Positions 53,595 through 64,000 of a stretch of 64,000 nt of DNA are shown here, piece after piece. Source of the DNA: Nematostella vectensis (lineage: Eukaryota; Cnidaria; Anthozoa; Actiniaria; Edwardsiidae); contig NC_064047.1 in assembly GCF_932526225.1 (NCBI RefSeq), forward strand, positions 14,011,121 through 14,075,120, read 5' to 3'. Below the pieces are notes generated by a model that was not told where the DNA came from, did not search any database, and was given only the letters and a program-made list of their open reading frames with translations. The position numbers and the translations under genes are program-made. Each line of letters begins with the position of its first letter. Positions within the stretch are counted from its first letter, which is position 1.

Positions 53595-54475
53595 ATACAC
53601 CAAAAACTGGTAATCGACTCTGCCATTTTTTTTTGTCTCCAATAAGACTTCTTCAGGGCAGACTGAAGAAGTCTTATTAAAGCTAAATTAGTTGTTGAGC
53701 GACCCTTGCGCATTCAATATCTTTGTCTCGTTTGGGAATAGCGCGTAGTCAATCAAACTTTGGGGGCGGGTCTATGTAAATCATTCGTGGAACGGTAAAT
53801 TAACAGTAGCGTCGCGATCACAATCTACGGCAAGAAAATGGAACCATCAGGACTATGCGAGGGATAATTTTACTTCGAACCTCAAAGATTTCAAAGGCTC
53901 TACTATATCTACTGTAACCTAGTTCTTTTTCTGCCTAAATTTTACGGTGCTTCTCTGCAAAATTGGTATTCGATTCATTGAGACGGTGAGATCAACATGA
54001 GTGAACTAGTGTGTACGGGTAATGACTGTTTTATTTCCTTTTTAAATTTTTAGAATGATGATTAGAGCTAAAAAAACAATGATGGAACTAAGCCAAGGTG
54101 AAACACTTTTATGCAAAATTATACTACAATTCTAGAATTTCGTCGAATCTTTTTCACGCATTGTATGCAGAATTAAACTCCGAGAACTCACCTAGCTAAT
54201 AAACTGACCGGGGATATGTTATCTGCAGAGCCTGCTAAACTCAGTTCGATTTCCCTTGAAAACCTATATCGTTGCGATGGCTACTATCCGAGGTCAGGTG
54301 TTGATTGACTACGCGCTATTCCCAAACGAGACAAGGATCTTAGATCTGACGAGGTCGCGCAAAAACGAATTTAGCTGTAAACACGAAAATATGGCAGAGT
54401 CGAATACCAGTTTTTGGTGTATTGTATTTATTCTTCTGGTTTACTATCACGACTATTTGGGCCTTTTGCATTGAT
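53595..54475. mobile_element. foldback/MITE element with long inverted termini
   Basis: The left arm (53595-53756: AATACACCAAAAACTGG ... TGTCTCGTTTGGGAATAGCG) and right arm (54301-54430) are inverted copies. The left arm also carries a perfect hairpin AATAAGACTTCTTCAG-ggcaga-CTGAAGAAGTCTTATT. The interior (53757-54300) has no ORF. One arm of the same family lies at 31169-31300, including the outer segment 54430-54475. No transposase; the superfamily is unknown. Confidence 0.75.
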
Positions 54476-55252
54476 TCATACTTTCTGTCCAGGTTCGCAG
54501 AATTATGTATTGGTTGTCATGTATTGATCATGTATTGATTTCCGGCAAAACTAGACATCTAAGCCTTAGAGTTTAAGGTTTAGGAATAGGTTTATTCAAG
54601 GGAAAGGAGGTGTAATTTGTTTGGTCATGCAAAGAACAAAGATGTAACTCCAGAATTTACAACAAAATAAACATCAAATAAATACCACAACACTGCTTCG
54701 GATTCTTCTATATGGCTTCCTACACTTTCTCCAAGCGTTGAGAATTTATAGTCATTATTTTGTCCCAGAAGTAAGACGAATTCTAATCGGATACTGAGTC
54801 AAAACGAGCGGTACTTTTAGTGAGTTGCTACATCTGAAATGGTTTCACGGATAAGCATGTGTGATCAAAGATCATTGCAATGAATTTATTACGTTCTATA
54901 TACATTATACTCTAATATACTTTAATATAGATTAAATAGAACTTCATCAATGGATGATGTATTGTTTGACATGATAAAGTGCAGGGATTCTGCATTTGTA
55001 TATACTGGGCGGGAACTTCATAAGAACGCGCGCTCTGATTGGTTCGCTATCTCGGAATGATTAGTAAATAGACCCCTGCTGGCCGCTGGGATATCCGCAT
55101 AGGATGAGAAATGGTACGAAAAATAAACAGTTGTCCGAGAAGCGAAGCGTCTCTATCCACCGCTATTCCCTTCGCCTTCGGCGAATAATTGTTGATTATT
55201 ATGTCTCTGCTACTTCGATTATCTAATAACCATTTATTGTTGATGTGTAGAA
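54476..55252. other. intergenic, upstream of the TRIM gene
   Basis: AT-rich without ORFs. Near 55239-55250 TTGTTGATGTGTAG precedes AAATGG, so the TRIM start could follow a 5'-UTR intron. No TATA box is convincing. Confidence 0.5.
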
Positions 55253-56682
55253 ATGGCAACATCCGCCAGCAGGCGCCTCGAGGATGAGGTGACGTGCTCT
55301 TTGTGTATAGAGCACTTCAACGATCCTAGAGTGCTGCCTTGCTTGCACTCATTTTGTCGGCACTGCCTGGAAGAGCTGGCAGTGCACTCTGAAGGGAGAG
55401 GAAAACTTGTGTGCCCCCTCTGTAAGGCGGAATTCCAGGTAATCTGTCATATCAAGAGAGCATATCAAAAATACATCTATTAGTTAATAAACCCTGGAAC
55501 AACTTTGTGTAACAAACTCTTTGCTTTGCATTGTTTTGCATGAAACAAATAAATTTAAACGACAAGTGCATTTCAACTAATTATATATGAATCACTCTAA
55601 TATTGAATACTTCTCACAAGTAAATTGGCTCCATTGTTTACATAGTTAATGCGTATAAAAATGTTCCAAAAAAAAGAATTAGTTATTAGCCCAATATTAA
55701 ACCCTAATACATCTATCTAAACGGGGCCCTCCCCCCCCGGTTTTAAATTGGTGGTATGCAAACTCCATTAACATATTTTTTTTCTCTTAGATTTCCCCAG
55801 CAGATGTTCCGAGTTTGAAGGTGAATTTCATGATCAACAGTATTATCTCTGTTCTTCCTTTATTGACATCTGAAGACTCCAAGAAGAAACCAGCTTGTGA
55901 ATCGTGTGATAGTGGTGAGCCTGCCCAAGGGAGATGTAACGAGTGCGATCACTTTGTCTGTGAGCACTGCATCTCGGCTCATAAGAGATTACGATTACTA
56001 CAACACCACACTCTCCTCAGTCTTGATGAGATCAAAAGCGGAAAGTTACTTGCAATGAGCAAAACTTCCTTCTGCACCAAACATGAAGGTGAAGTGCTGA
56101 AACTGTTTTGCGAATCTTGTAAGGAAGTAATTTGCCGAGATTGCACCGTTGTTGATCATAAAAATCATGACTACCTTTTCACAAGTGATGTAATCGCTAG
56201 AGAGAAAGAAGAAATATTGGAAAGAGCAAAAAAAGTTGCATCAAAACTCACCGATATTGAACAGGCGATGGCATTGGTTGAAGAGGCTCAACAACATCTC
56301 GAGGAAAATAAACGTGCGACCAGAAGGGATCTGGATCAGTTTATTGATAAGCAGATAGGGGCTCTTGAGAAGATGCGATCAGATCTTAGAGGGGAGATCG
56401 AGTCAGCTTGTCAGAAGCAAGAGAAGCAGCTGACTGCCCAGAGAGAGACTCTATCCATGAGACTTGCAAGTGCTCGTAGCAGTTTGGAGTTTGCTGAGAG
56501 AATGTGCAGGGAAGCAAATGATGTGGATGTCTTGTCCATCAGGAATGAAGTGCTATCCCAGCTATCGAGTCTAGCAGAGAAACCCGTGGATCAGCCTTGT
56601 ACAGAGGGTCAAGTTCGTCTTGTAGTGGACGATGAGTATTGGGGTTCCTTTTCAAAGAAGATCTCAGTTGATGAGCATACAG
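55253..56682 (+). CDS. TRIM-family RING/B-box/coiled-coil E3 ligase, 5' exons
   Basis: Exon 1 (55253-55438) begins MATSASRRLEDEVTCSLCIE and has a RING finger: CSLCIEHFNDPRVLPCLHSF, CRHCLEELAVH and CPLCKAEFQ, with its donor at GTAATC. Exon 2 (55791-56682, acceptor TTTTCTCTTAG) has B-box 1 (CESCDSGEPAQGRCNECDHF, CEHCISAHKRL), B-box 2 (FCTKHEGEVLKLFCESC, CRDCTVVDHKNH) and a coiled coil from about residue 175 to 270 (ILERAKKVASKLTDIEQAMA onward). The donor after EHTG is GTAAAT in phase 1. This is the tripartite motif of TRIM2/3/56-like ubiquitin ligases. The C-terminal domain (filamin/NHL or none) is not seen in the next 1 kb; a short ORF ending GSLSKTICL near 56880 resembles the exon end and may be a duplicate. 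Exons look intact and constrained. Confidence 0.88.
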
Positions 56683-56899
56683 GTAAATTCTCTAATACAA
56701 TTGTGTCCTGATTATAAATAACTGTAATCCGCTGTAACAGCAACAGCTGCTATTGCGTTGTTTGCAATGTTCGCGAACAATTTCGCGAACACATGTGCAT
56801 ATGTTCGAAAGCGGTACTGTACCTACAATGGATGAAGAGGATGGTGTTCCTGGTGTGGATGAGGAGTTTTTGGGTTCTTTATCAAAGACGATTTGTCTG

Positions 56900-57240
56900 T
56901 AAATAGTATGAAGATTGAGTCTTTTCACAATTACGGCAAGTCTTTGAATAGTCTGTAAATTAACTGGAAAATATCTGTATTCGGAGAAAGGATACCCAGA
57001 GTATGCGCTAAAACGGGACCCAGAGAACCCTGAAAAAAGCCTGGAAATACTCTTGAAATAGCCTGGAAATAGTCTGTAAATCTAGGCGATGGGTAGCTTT
57101 AGTTGCATCGCACAGGCTTGTAGAAAATTTACAGACTATTTACAGGCTATTTCCAGTCTTTCTTCGGCCCCCTCTCAAGCCGTAATATTGTCTGTAAAAG
57201 TGATTTACACAGCCTGTAAATAACACACTAAAGGCCAGTT
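56900..57240. repeat. inverted repeats of TAGTCTGTAAAT
   Basis: GAAATAGCCTGGAAATAGTC (57054 on) and its inverse AATTTACAGACTATTTACAG with GCTATTTCCAG (57126-57158) form a stem with about 45 nt between. Further copies of ATAGTCTGTAAAT lie at 56950 and near 57190. Probably a small foldback element. Confidence 0.65.
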
Positions 57241-57453
57241 TGGAGAGAGAGAGAGAACTCTTAAGTATGGCGGCGTGCACCGGTGCTAGACTATTTTTTT
57301 ATTAAGTTTTCAAGGCGTTGGCTAAAGTCGACTCCCTTGCGTGTCAGCATACGCCTGTCAGCTCGTTTCGTTTGTTAAGGTGCCTACAGCACGTGTTCTT
57401 ACAAATGATAAGATATTTCTTGGTAAGCCATAGATTGCAGCGCTTTGTATATA

Positions 57454-57658
57454 CAGTCGATTGACAAAAGGTTGTCCTCAACCGGCTTCGCGACAAGCCC
57501 GCATGTAAGCACGGGTAAGCGCCTAGCTGCATAAGACTGAAGTTATACGTTGGCTAATATATGCAGCTAGGCGCTTCATTGCTTTTTACCCATGCTTACA
57601 TGCGGGCTTGTCGCGTAGTCGCGAAGCCTATTGAGGACAACCTTTTGTCAAACGAATG
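57454..57658. mobile_element. mariner-like MITE, 205 bp, TA target
   Basis: Ends CAGTCGATTGACAAAAGG and the inverse of CATTCGTTTGACAAAAGG are flanked by TA on both sides. The arms are long: AGGTTGTCCTCAA, GGCTTCGCGACAAGCCCGCA and GCGCCTAGCTGCATA all recur inverted, so the element is almost one hairpin. Right arm has a short CGCGTAGT duplication. Confidence 0.75.
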
Positions 57659-57727
57659 TATATAACCCAGGGCTATAATGTTTCAATGCATAGTGAATTG
57701 TTCTTCAGATTTAGGGATTAGATGTGT

Positions 57728-59905
57728 TTACTTAGCTCTGTTGTGTGACGTTTGCTTTCGTGGCGGAAGGACGCTGTATGGTTGTTGTAGCGTGACGGAA
57801 GGGCGCTGTGTGGTGTTGTAGCGTGACGGAAGGGCGCTGTGTGGTGTTGTAGCGTGACGGAAGGGCGCTGTGTGGTTGTTGTAGCGTGACGGAAGGGCGG
57901 TGTATGGTTGTTGTAGCGTGACGGAAGGACGCTGTTTCGATGTTGTAGCGTGACGAATGGACACTGTGTGGTTGATGTAGCGTGACGGAAAGAAGCTGTG
58001 TGGTTGTTGTAGCGTGACGGAAGGGCGCTGTATGGTTTTTGTAGCGTGAGGGAAGGACGCTGTTTCGATGTTGTAGCGTGACGAATGGACACTGTGGTTG
58101 ATGTAGCGTGACGGAAGGACGCTCTGTGGTTGTTGTAGCGTGACGGAAGGACGCTGTTTCGATGTTGTAGCGTGACAGATGGACATTGTGTGGTTGTTGT
58201 AGCGTGACGGAAGGACGCTGTGTGGTTGTTGTAGCGTGACGGAAGAAACCTGTATGGTTGTTGTAGCGTGACGGAAGGACGCTGTGTGGTTGATGTAGCG
58301 TGACGGAAGGACGCTGTTTCGATGTTGTAGCGTGACGAATGGACACTGTGGTTGATGTAGCGTGACGGAAGGACGCTCTGTGGTTGTTGTAGCGTGACGG
58401 AAGGACGCTGTTTCGATGTTGTAGCGTGACAGATGGACATTGTGTGGTTGTTGTAGCGTGACGGAAGGACGCTGTGTGGTTGTTGTAGCGTGACGGAAGA
58501 AAGCTGTATGGTTGTTGTAGCGTGACGGAAGGACGCTGTGTGGTTGATGTAGCGTGACGGAAGGACGCTGTGTGGTGTTGTGGCGTGACGGAAGGACGCT
58601 GTATGGTTGTTGTAGCGTGACGGAAGGACGCTGTGTGGTTGTTGTAGCGTGACGGAAGGACGCTGTATGGTTGTTGTAGCGTGACGGAAGGACGCTGTAT
58701 GGTTGTTGTAGCGTGACGGAAGGACGCTGTATGGTTGTTGTAGCGTGACGGAAGGACGCTGTATGGTTGTTGTAGCGTGACGGAAGGACGCTGTATGGTT
58801 GTTGTAGCGTGACGGAAGGACGCTGTATGGTTGTTGTAGCGTGACGGAAGGGCGCTGTGTGGTTGTTGTAGCGTGACGGAAGGACGCTGTATGGTTGTTG
58901 TAGCGTGACGGAAGGACGCTGTATGGTTGTTGTAGCGTGACGGAAGGACGCTGTATGGTTGTTGTAGCGTGACGGAAGGACGCTGTATGGTTGTTGTAGC
59001 GTGACGGAAGGACGCTGTATGGTTGTTGTAGCGTGACGGAAGGGCGCTGTGTGGTTGGTGTAGCGTGACGGAAGGACGCTGTATGGTTGTTGTAGCGTGA
59101 CGGAAGGACGCTGTATGGTTGTTGTAGCGTGACGGAAGGACGCTGTATGGTTGTTGTAGCGTGACGGAAGGGCGCTGTGTGGTTGTTGTAGCGTGACGGA
59201 AGGACGCTGTATGGTTGTTGTAGCGTGACGGAAGGGCGCTGTATGGTTGTTGTAGCGTGACGGAAGGACGCTGTTTCGTTGTTCTAGCGTGACGGAAGGG
59301 CGCTGTATGGTTTTTGTAGCGTGACGGAAGGACGCTGTATGGTTGTTGTAGCGTGACGGAAGGACGCTGTATGGTTGTTGTAGCGTGACGGAAGGACGCT
59401 GTATGGTTGTTGTAGCGTGACGGAAGGGCGCTGTGTGGTTGTTGTAGCGTGACGGAAGGACGCTGTATGGTTGTTGTAGCGTGACGGAAGGACGCTGTAT
59501 GGTTGTTGTAGCGTGACGGAAGGACGCTGTATGGTTGTTGTAGCGTGACGGAAGGACGCTGTATGGTTGTTGTAGCGTGACGGAAGGGCGCTGTATGGTT
59601 GTTGTAGCGTGACGCAAGGGCGCTGTGTGGTTGTTGTAGCGTGACGGAAGGGCGCTGTATGGTTGTTGTAGCGTGACGGAAGGACGCTGTTTCGTTGTTC
59701 TAGCGTGACGGAAGGGCGCTGTATGGTTTTTGTAGCGTGACAAACGGACGCTGTATGGTTGTTGTGGCGTGACGGAAGGACGCTGTTTCGATGTTGTAGC
59801 GTGACGGAAGGACGGTGTATGGTTGTTGTGGCGTGACGGATGGACGCTGTATGGCTGTTGTAGCGTGACGGAAGGGCGCTGTATGGTTGTTGTAGCGTGA
59901 CTTGA
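57728..59905. repeat. 32-bp tandem array, about 68 copies
   Basis: Unit TGTAGCGTGACGGAAGGACG plus CTGTATGGTTGT. Variants are GGACG/GGGCG, TATGG/TGTGG/TTTCGA and shortened units (57800-57850). Blocks of several units are duplicated, for example 57925-58200 with 58290-58460. The minus strand is open for 740 codons with TTIQRPSVTLQQPYSVLPSR-like periodicity. Unrelated in sequence to the 32-bp array at 1.6-8.1 kb. Confidence 0.96.
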
Positions 59906-60609
59906 ACGTGTCACCTGTGAACCAGGTGTTTGTGCTTCTACTATGCTCACTCTCGACTTTGGCCTGGTAGATGACGTTTGTAGTTAGGCACGCACCGTCA
60001 TTAATTTCTCGTTATGAGCGCTGATTCGTGCGCCCATGCTCGGCATGCAGGAATAACTAAATTTGAGGAGATTCCTATCAAGATCGTATGACTCAAGCAA
60101 TCCTTGATTATTTGAAGAAATATTTTCCCAACGTTATTTTTCATTTGCTAGTTCTTTAGGGTGTTATTAAGCCATGTTATTTCCGGCCACGGTTCTGCCC
60201 AGTGCTGGTGCTTTTGAGTCAATGAGGATTTTTATTCATCAACTCTTAAACTGCTTAAAATTCTAAGTCTTTTATCATTAAACTCCGAAACTGTTTAATG
60301 ATCACGTTCTCGGGATCCTGGACGTTAAAGTTTTGAAGCCTCCGCGTAATGTTTGACCATGCATTATTCCCTTAAATCGCGGGAAGTGAGTAAACATCAA
60401 TTTAAAACTACAGCCAAATCTTTGTCGCTGTTTATCTCCGTTCCTCCTCCTCCTTCCATAGATAAATACGTCGATTGCCGTAGAGTAGTGAGCATACTTG
60501 ATAAGAAAGCTTAGTTTATCGATATAGAAGTATTTAACTCAAACCATCTCGAGTATCAAATCAAACAAGAAAAACTATGATCAACAACGAAGACGAAACA
60601 AGCGACAAA
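59906..60609. other. intergenic, nothing recognised
   Basis: Single-copy AT-rich sequence with no ORF of note between the 32-bp array and the diverged satellite. Confidence 0.5.
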
Positions 60610-61240
60610 ATGTTCGAAAAGTGCGCGAAATTGCTAAAAAATACCGACTTCGGAGTTTCTTGTTTGTCTAAAAACAAGCTGAAATCGCCACTAGTTGATG
60701 ACACAACTTTCGCCCTTATTTACGCAATCTTACATGTACACATATAGCACACATAAAATAAATCCTCGAATTTTGAGGAATAAGTATTTCTGATTTATTT
60801 CTGTACGATTTCACTAGAGCGGCCATAATCAGTAAACCTTTGATACCGACTTCGGAGCTTCTAGTTTGTCTAACAAAAAAACTTATTTACGCATTATCGT
60901 ACATATCCGCAAATAACACACATCAAACAAATCCTCGAATTATGAGGAATATGAGGAATTATGAATTCTGTAAGATTCCACAAGAACGGTCATGATCAGC
61001 GAATGTCTGATACCAACGGAGTTTCTTTTTTTCTCTAACAAGAAGCCGAAACCGCGACTAGTTCATAACAAAACTCTCGTCCTGTATTTACGTGTTATCG
61101 CTACATAACACACACCAAATTAACCCACATATTATAAGGAATAAGTATTTCTCATTTATTTCTGTGCCATTTCACTAGAGCGGCCACGATCAGTGAATGT
61201 TTGATACCGATTTCTGTGTTTATTGTTTACCTAACATCAA
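60610..61240. repeat. diverged 170-200 bp tandem repeat, about 3.5 copies
   Basis: Landmarks recur at about 60641, 60840, 61009 and 61202: GATACCGACTTCGGAGTTTC, followed by TTGTCTAA, ACACACA, CCTCGAATT...GAGGAATAAG and CACTAGAGCGGCCA. Copies differ by many substitutions and indels, so the array is old. Confidence 0.8.
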
Positions 61241-61846
61241 GCCGTAACCACCACAACGACTCAAAGTTGTGAAAACGACTTTTACTTAAATCGGAAGATT
61301 CAATCGAATAGTTCAACATTCACGACTCGCGATCCGTGTGCTTGATTCGTAGACACGGAATCTTGTCAGCCGTGTCAACGGCCTTTCAAATTCTTTTTAA
61401 CGGCCTTTTTTACCGCGTGCCCACGGCTTTTCCTTCAGTGGCCACAGGAAAAAAATCCGTGTCAACGGAAAAAAGTAACGTGGTCACGGAAAAAAAATCC
61501 GTTTAAACGGCGTGTGCCCGTGCACGTGCCCACGAGTTTGAAAACCTTAGTGTAGTTTTCCCGTGGACGGTCACGATGTCCTTTTTTTATATGAACTCGA
61601 CAAAGCCCGTTTGCAATACATCATCTTATGAACCGAATACAAGTAGGGCGGTGGTAGGGCGCCTTCTCTGGCAGACAATACTTGTTACTTTTTCCTCCCC
61701 CTTCCACCAAATATGTAATTACGCATATCTTCTGATAAAAGGATCGGATAGACAAATAAAAAATAGTTTGTTAGCCCCTTTCATTGCAACACGTAAGGTG
61801 AACCCGTTAAATTTTGCTGTTTGGTGCAGGGAAATGTTTTCAAAAT
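61241..61846. other. GTGTCAACGG-rich low-complexity and spacer
   Basis: From 61330 to 61530 the motifs CCGTGTCAACGG and CCGTG/CCACGG alternate in both orientations. A 90-codon ORF at 61576-61848 lacks a recognisable domain. Confidence 0.45.
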
Positions 61847-61973
61847 AACTAGATTTGTCCTTGGACAATACTAGAAGTAAAGGTTATTAAAATCGAGCAA
61901 TTTACTAACTAGATTTTTCCTTGGACAATACTAGAAGTAAAGGTTATTAAAATCGAGCCATTTAGAAGAATCT
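61847..61973. repeat. 66-bp tandem duplication
   Basis: AACTAGATTTGTCCTTGGAC through AAAATCGAGCAATTTA is repeated directly with three differences (TTGTCC/TTTTCC, GCAA/GCCA). Two copies only. Confidence 0.9.
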
Positions 61974-63100
61974 CTGATATCTTTGCACATTTATTTTTCT
62001 AGTAATTCTGTTATTTGCCTACTGTTGAATTGCCTCAGATATTAATTCATAGAAAAGCAGGGAGTTTTGTATCATTACTGTTAATCATCTCAATAGTTTT
62101 ATGATTATTTTTGCTTTTTTACCTATAAAGAATTTCGCAGATAATTCTTTTTACCCTTGTTGTGACTGTGATTACATTCCCGACAGGCTCCATTGAAGCT
62201 CCATTTAAGGGTTGTGAGTAAGAGATTAATGTCCCTAGATATATCACGCGACAAAATAGTTTTGTAGTTTAATATAATAATATTATGATAACTAGTATCT
62301 TATTTATCAAAAGTTATGAATTATTATTTATATAATAATATTTATATTTCGAGCTCGCATAATCCGGCCGCCTCGAACTTTGTGTTTTTGGGGTTTTAGT
62401 GCCGGAAAAACTATCAAAGCCTACAGGTAGGCTACGAAAACGGCCTCTAATAAATCATCGTAAAATCTCTGACAGGCCCCTGTCGCTTATTTCCTTTTTA
62501 GTGCCGAAGAGATCTGCTTGGTTACACAGGGGATTTCAATTTTTTTCAGATCCGACACTAGGTATTTTGGTTCCTATAAAGTCTTAGATGCTATTAATAA
62601 GTATTTATATGACTTCCTTTGTACAAAAAAACAAAACCCAAATCAGGCAGGGGTGGTGGCTTAATTATTATAGACAGGGGCTTAAATGGGATGGGGGTTA
62701 AAAGATCTTTTACTTTAACTTATTTTCTATCCTCGAAAAGGGCTATCTCCCCCCTCCCCTCCCCCCTCTTTATGAAAAAAATTGGACATTTCTGCAAGCC
62801 GGGAAGTAATATTTTTCAGTGCCGATATCTGGAGGGTGGAAACCCCGTATCTGAGAAAACTTTACGCGGGTCGCAAGAAGCAGGTCTTAACTGGAAAAGA
62901 CACAATTCATGAATGCATAGAAGCTTCTTTACTATTTTTTTTTATTATTATTTGGTCATACTAACGAAAAGTGACAATTCTGACATTTGAGAATTTAAAT
63001 TATACGAGTTCAGCTGTTATGATATACCAAAACACAATTTTTGCCGTATTTATTCTAGTTTTTATTATAATAATAACACATTTTGTTTTATGTTCTTCAA
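61974..63100. other. AT-rich intron or intergenic sequence
   Basis: No gene recognised. Short ORFs at 62399-62587 and 62619-62964 show no motif. If the TLDc gene has exons to the left in this window I could not find them here. Confidence 0.5.
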
Positions 63101-63110
63101 AGTGAGTGAC

Positions 63111-63425
63111 CGAGGATACCAGTCCTCCAGCAGGTCATTCTTGTTCACGCTGTGTAACAAGAATGGCTACCGCCCTGAAAAGTTGCCATTGAGGCGCACG
63201 CCAGATAGATACGCCATTTGTGACCACACAAGTTGCGGTCCGGTGTTTGGTGGTTTTGACCTGTTGATCGCTGACAACGCGGGGGGTAATAAAGTGTCCT
63301 GTACGGAGCCACACACGTACGCTCGTCCCCAGGGCGCCACATCTGATGGCCCGTGTGACGTCTTTGCTGGCACCTGGAAATTCACACCCGACGAAATGGA
63401 GGTGTTTCACGAGGTGGTGGACTGA
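63111..63425 (+). CDS. TLDc-domain protein, terminal exon
   Basis: Open from an acceptor-like TTCTTCAAAG (ending about 63100) to TGA at 63423. It reads DRGYQSSSRSFLFTLCNKNG, then YRPEKLPLRRTPDRYAICDH, SCGPVFGGFDLLIADNA, GGNKVSCTEPHTYARP and FAGTWKFTPDEMEVFHEV. SFLFTL-x-NKNGY, GP-x-FGG-x-DL-I-D and F-x-G-x-(W/Y)KFTPDE-x-EVF are the C-terminal half of a TLDc domain, common in large cnidarian families and linked to oxidative-stress proteins and V-ATPase binding elsewhere. Only this part is in view; upstream exons were not found. No AATAAA signal directly follows. Frame intact. Confidence 0.75.
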   Translation, partial: RGYQSSSRSFLFTLCNKNGYRPEKLPLRRTPDRYAICDHTSCGPVFGGFDLLIADNAGGNKVSCTEPHTYARPQGATSDGPCDVFAGTWKFTPDEMEVFHEVVD

Positions 63426-64000
63426 ATACAGCTTTGAACGCCTGTAAAGTGACAATAGACATAAAGATGTATAAATATTTGTTAGTTGGTACTGTGTCAT
63501 GAAATTACTGATTTTGAATTTGGATGTATCGTGGTATATGTGTTGTGACCCGCGAATGCATCATGGGTAGCATGTAAATCACAAAACTACATGTTATGAA
63601 AACCCGAGTGCAAGTGGTAAAAAGCACAAAAAAAGATGAAAAAAAAATCAGTTTTAAATTTGAATTTGCTCATTTTTTTATACCCATGAGCCAACGCGGG
63701 CACAAGGATTCTTTAGTGCAGCCTTATTTGAAGTGTGTGTGTACATCTCGAGCTTAGTTCAGGATTCTATAACACCAGTGCAGCTTACAAGTTTTGATTA
63801 TTTTAACTGGCTTTCAAAAACAATGCATTTTTGATGTTCAAAATCTGTGACGGATTACTGCTGTAATAAGCCATTTAAAGCGAGGCTTTTAGATATACAA
63901 AATTGTGAAATAGTTTAGGGGAGAAGTCTGTTCAATAATTAAGCTGAGGGTAAGGGGGGATTATATGACAATCAATTGGGGACCTTAAATTAAGGTACCC
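63426..64000. other. 3' flank, AT-rich
   Basis: Sequence after the TLDc stop with no ORF or repeat recognised; probably 3' UTR and intergenic. Confidence 0.5.

Noticed and set aside
57728-59950. 740-codon minus-strand ORF over the 32-bp array
   Set aside because: Periodic peptide from a tandem repeat, with parallel ORFs in other frames and no start context or domain.
62399-62964. Short + strand ORFs as upstream exons of the TLDc gene
   Set aside because: No TLDc N-terminal motifs and no convincing splice sites.

Overview
The window is eukaryotic and metazoan, most likely from an anthozoan cnidarian (coral or sea anemone). This is inferred from the mobile elements (a Polinton with animal-type capsid genes, an EN-bearing Helitron, a hAT, CR1-like LINE ends, a Gypsy LTR element) and from intron-containing animal genes (a MAP3K4-like kinase exon, a TRIM gene, a TLDc exon). 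No species was identified. Host coding sequence is sparse; most of the window is tandem repeats and nested mobile DNA.

Layout. 1-8.06 kb: a 20-bp array, a single MAP3K4-like exon (1235-1414) and a 32-bp array of about 200 units. 8.1-14 kb: mostly AT-rich sequence with a tRNA-like SINE (9.5 kb), a decayed LINE 3' end (10.4-10.9 kb) and an old 0.7-kb tandem duplication. 14.03-16.23 kb: a 2.2-kb element with 48-bp inverted termini and an interior almost free of C. 16.4-31.2 kb: a 10/20-bp minisatellite split by an 11.8-kb GC-rich Polinton/Maverick (17422-29234). 31.2-34.9 kb: repeat copies, another LINE end and unassigned AT-rich DNA.

34.9-53.5 kb is one Helitron (Helentron type, minus strand) opened by three later insertions. 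Its parts, in transcription order, are a 2A-like motif and OTU domain, basic repeats, HUH Rep, PIF1-type helicase, EEP endonuclease, and a separate spliced RPA-like OB-fold gene. A Gypsy element (target duplication GATAC) sits after the OTU domain, a hAT with an open 802-aa transposase (AGCAT) sits within four codons of the HUH histidines, and a TTAA element carrying P2X7-ballast-like and THAP genes splits the RPA gene. Removing each insertion with one target copy restores the reading frame, which fixes all three boundaries. 53.6-64 kb: a foldback repeat, the TRIM 5' exons, inverted-repeat elements, a second 32-bp array, a diverged satellite and the TLDc terminal exon.

The Polinton has capsid-side genes (major capsid, penton, several membrane/virion proteins) and a retroviral-type integrase. 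Instead of a recognisable protein-primed PolB it has a long replicase: divergent polymerase motifs, SF1 helicase and HNH domain. Most of its larger genes carry frameshifts or stops, and no packaging ATPase or protease was seen, so this copy is a fossil. All homology statements come from reading motifs and from memory; no searches were run.
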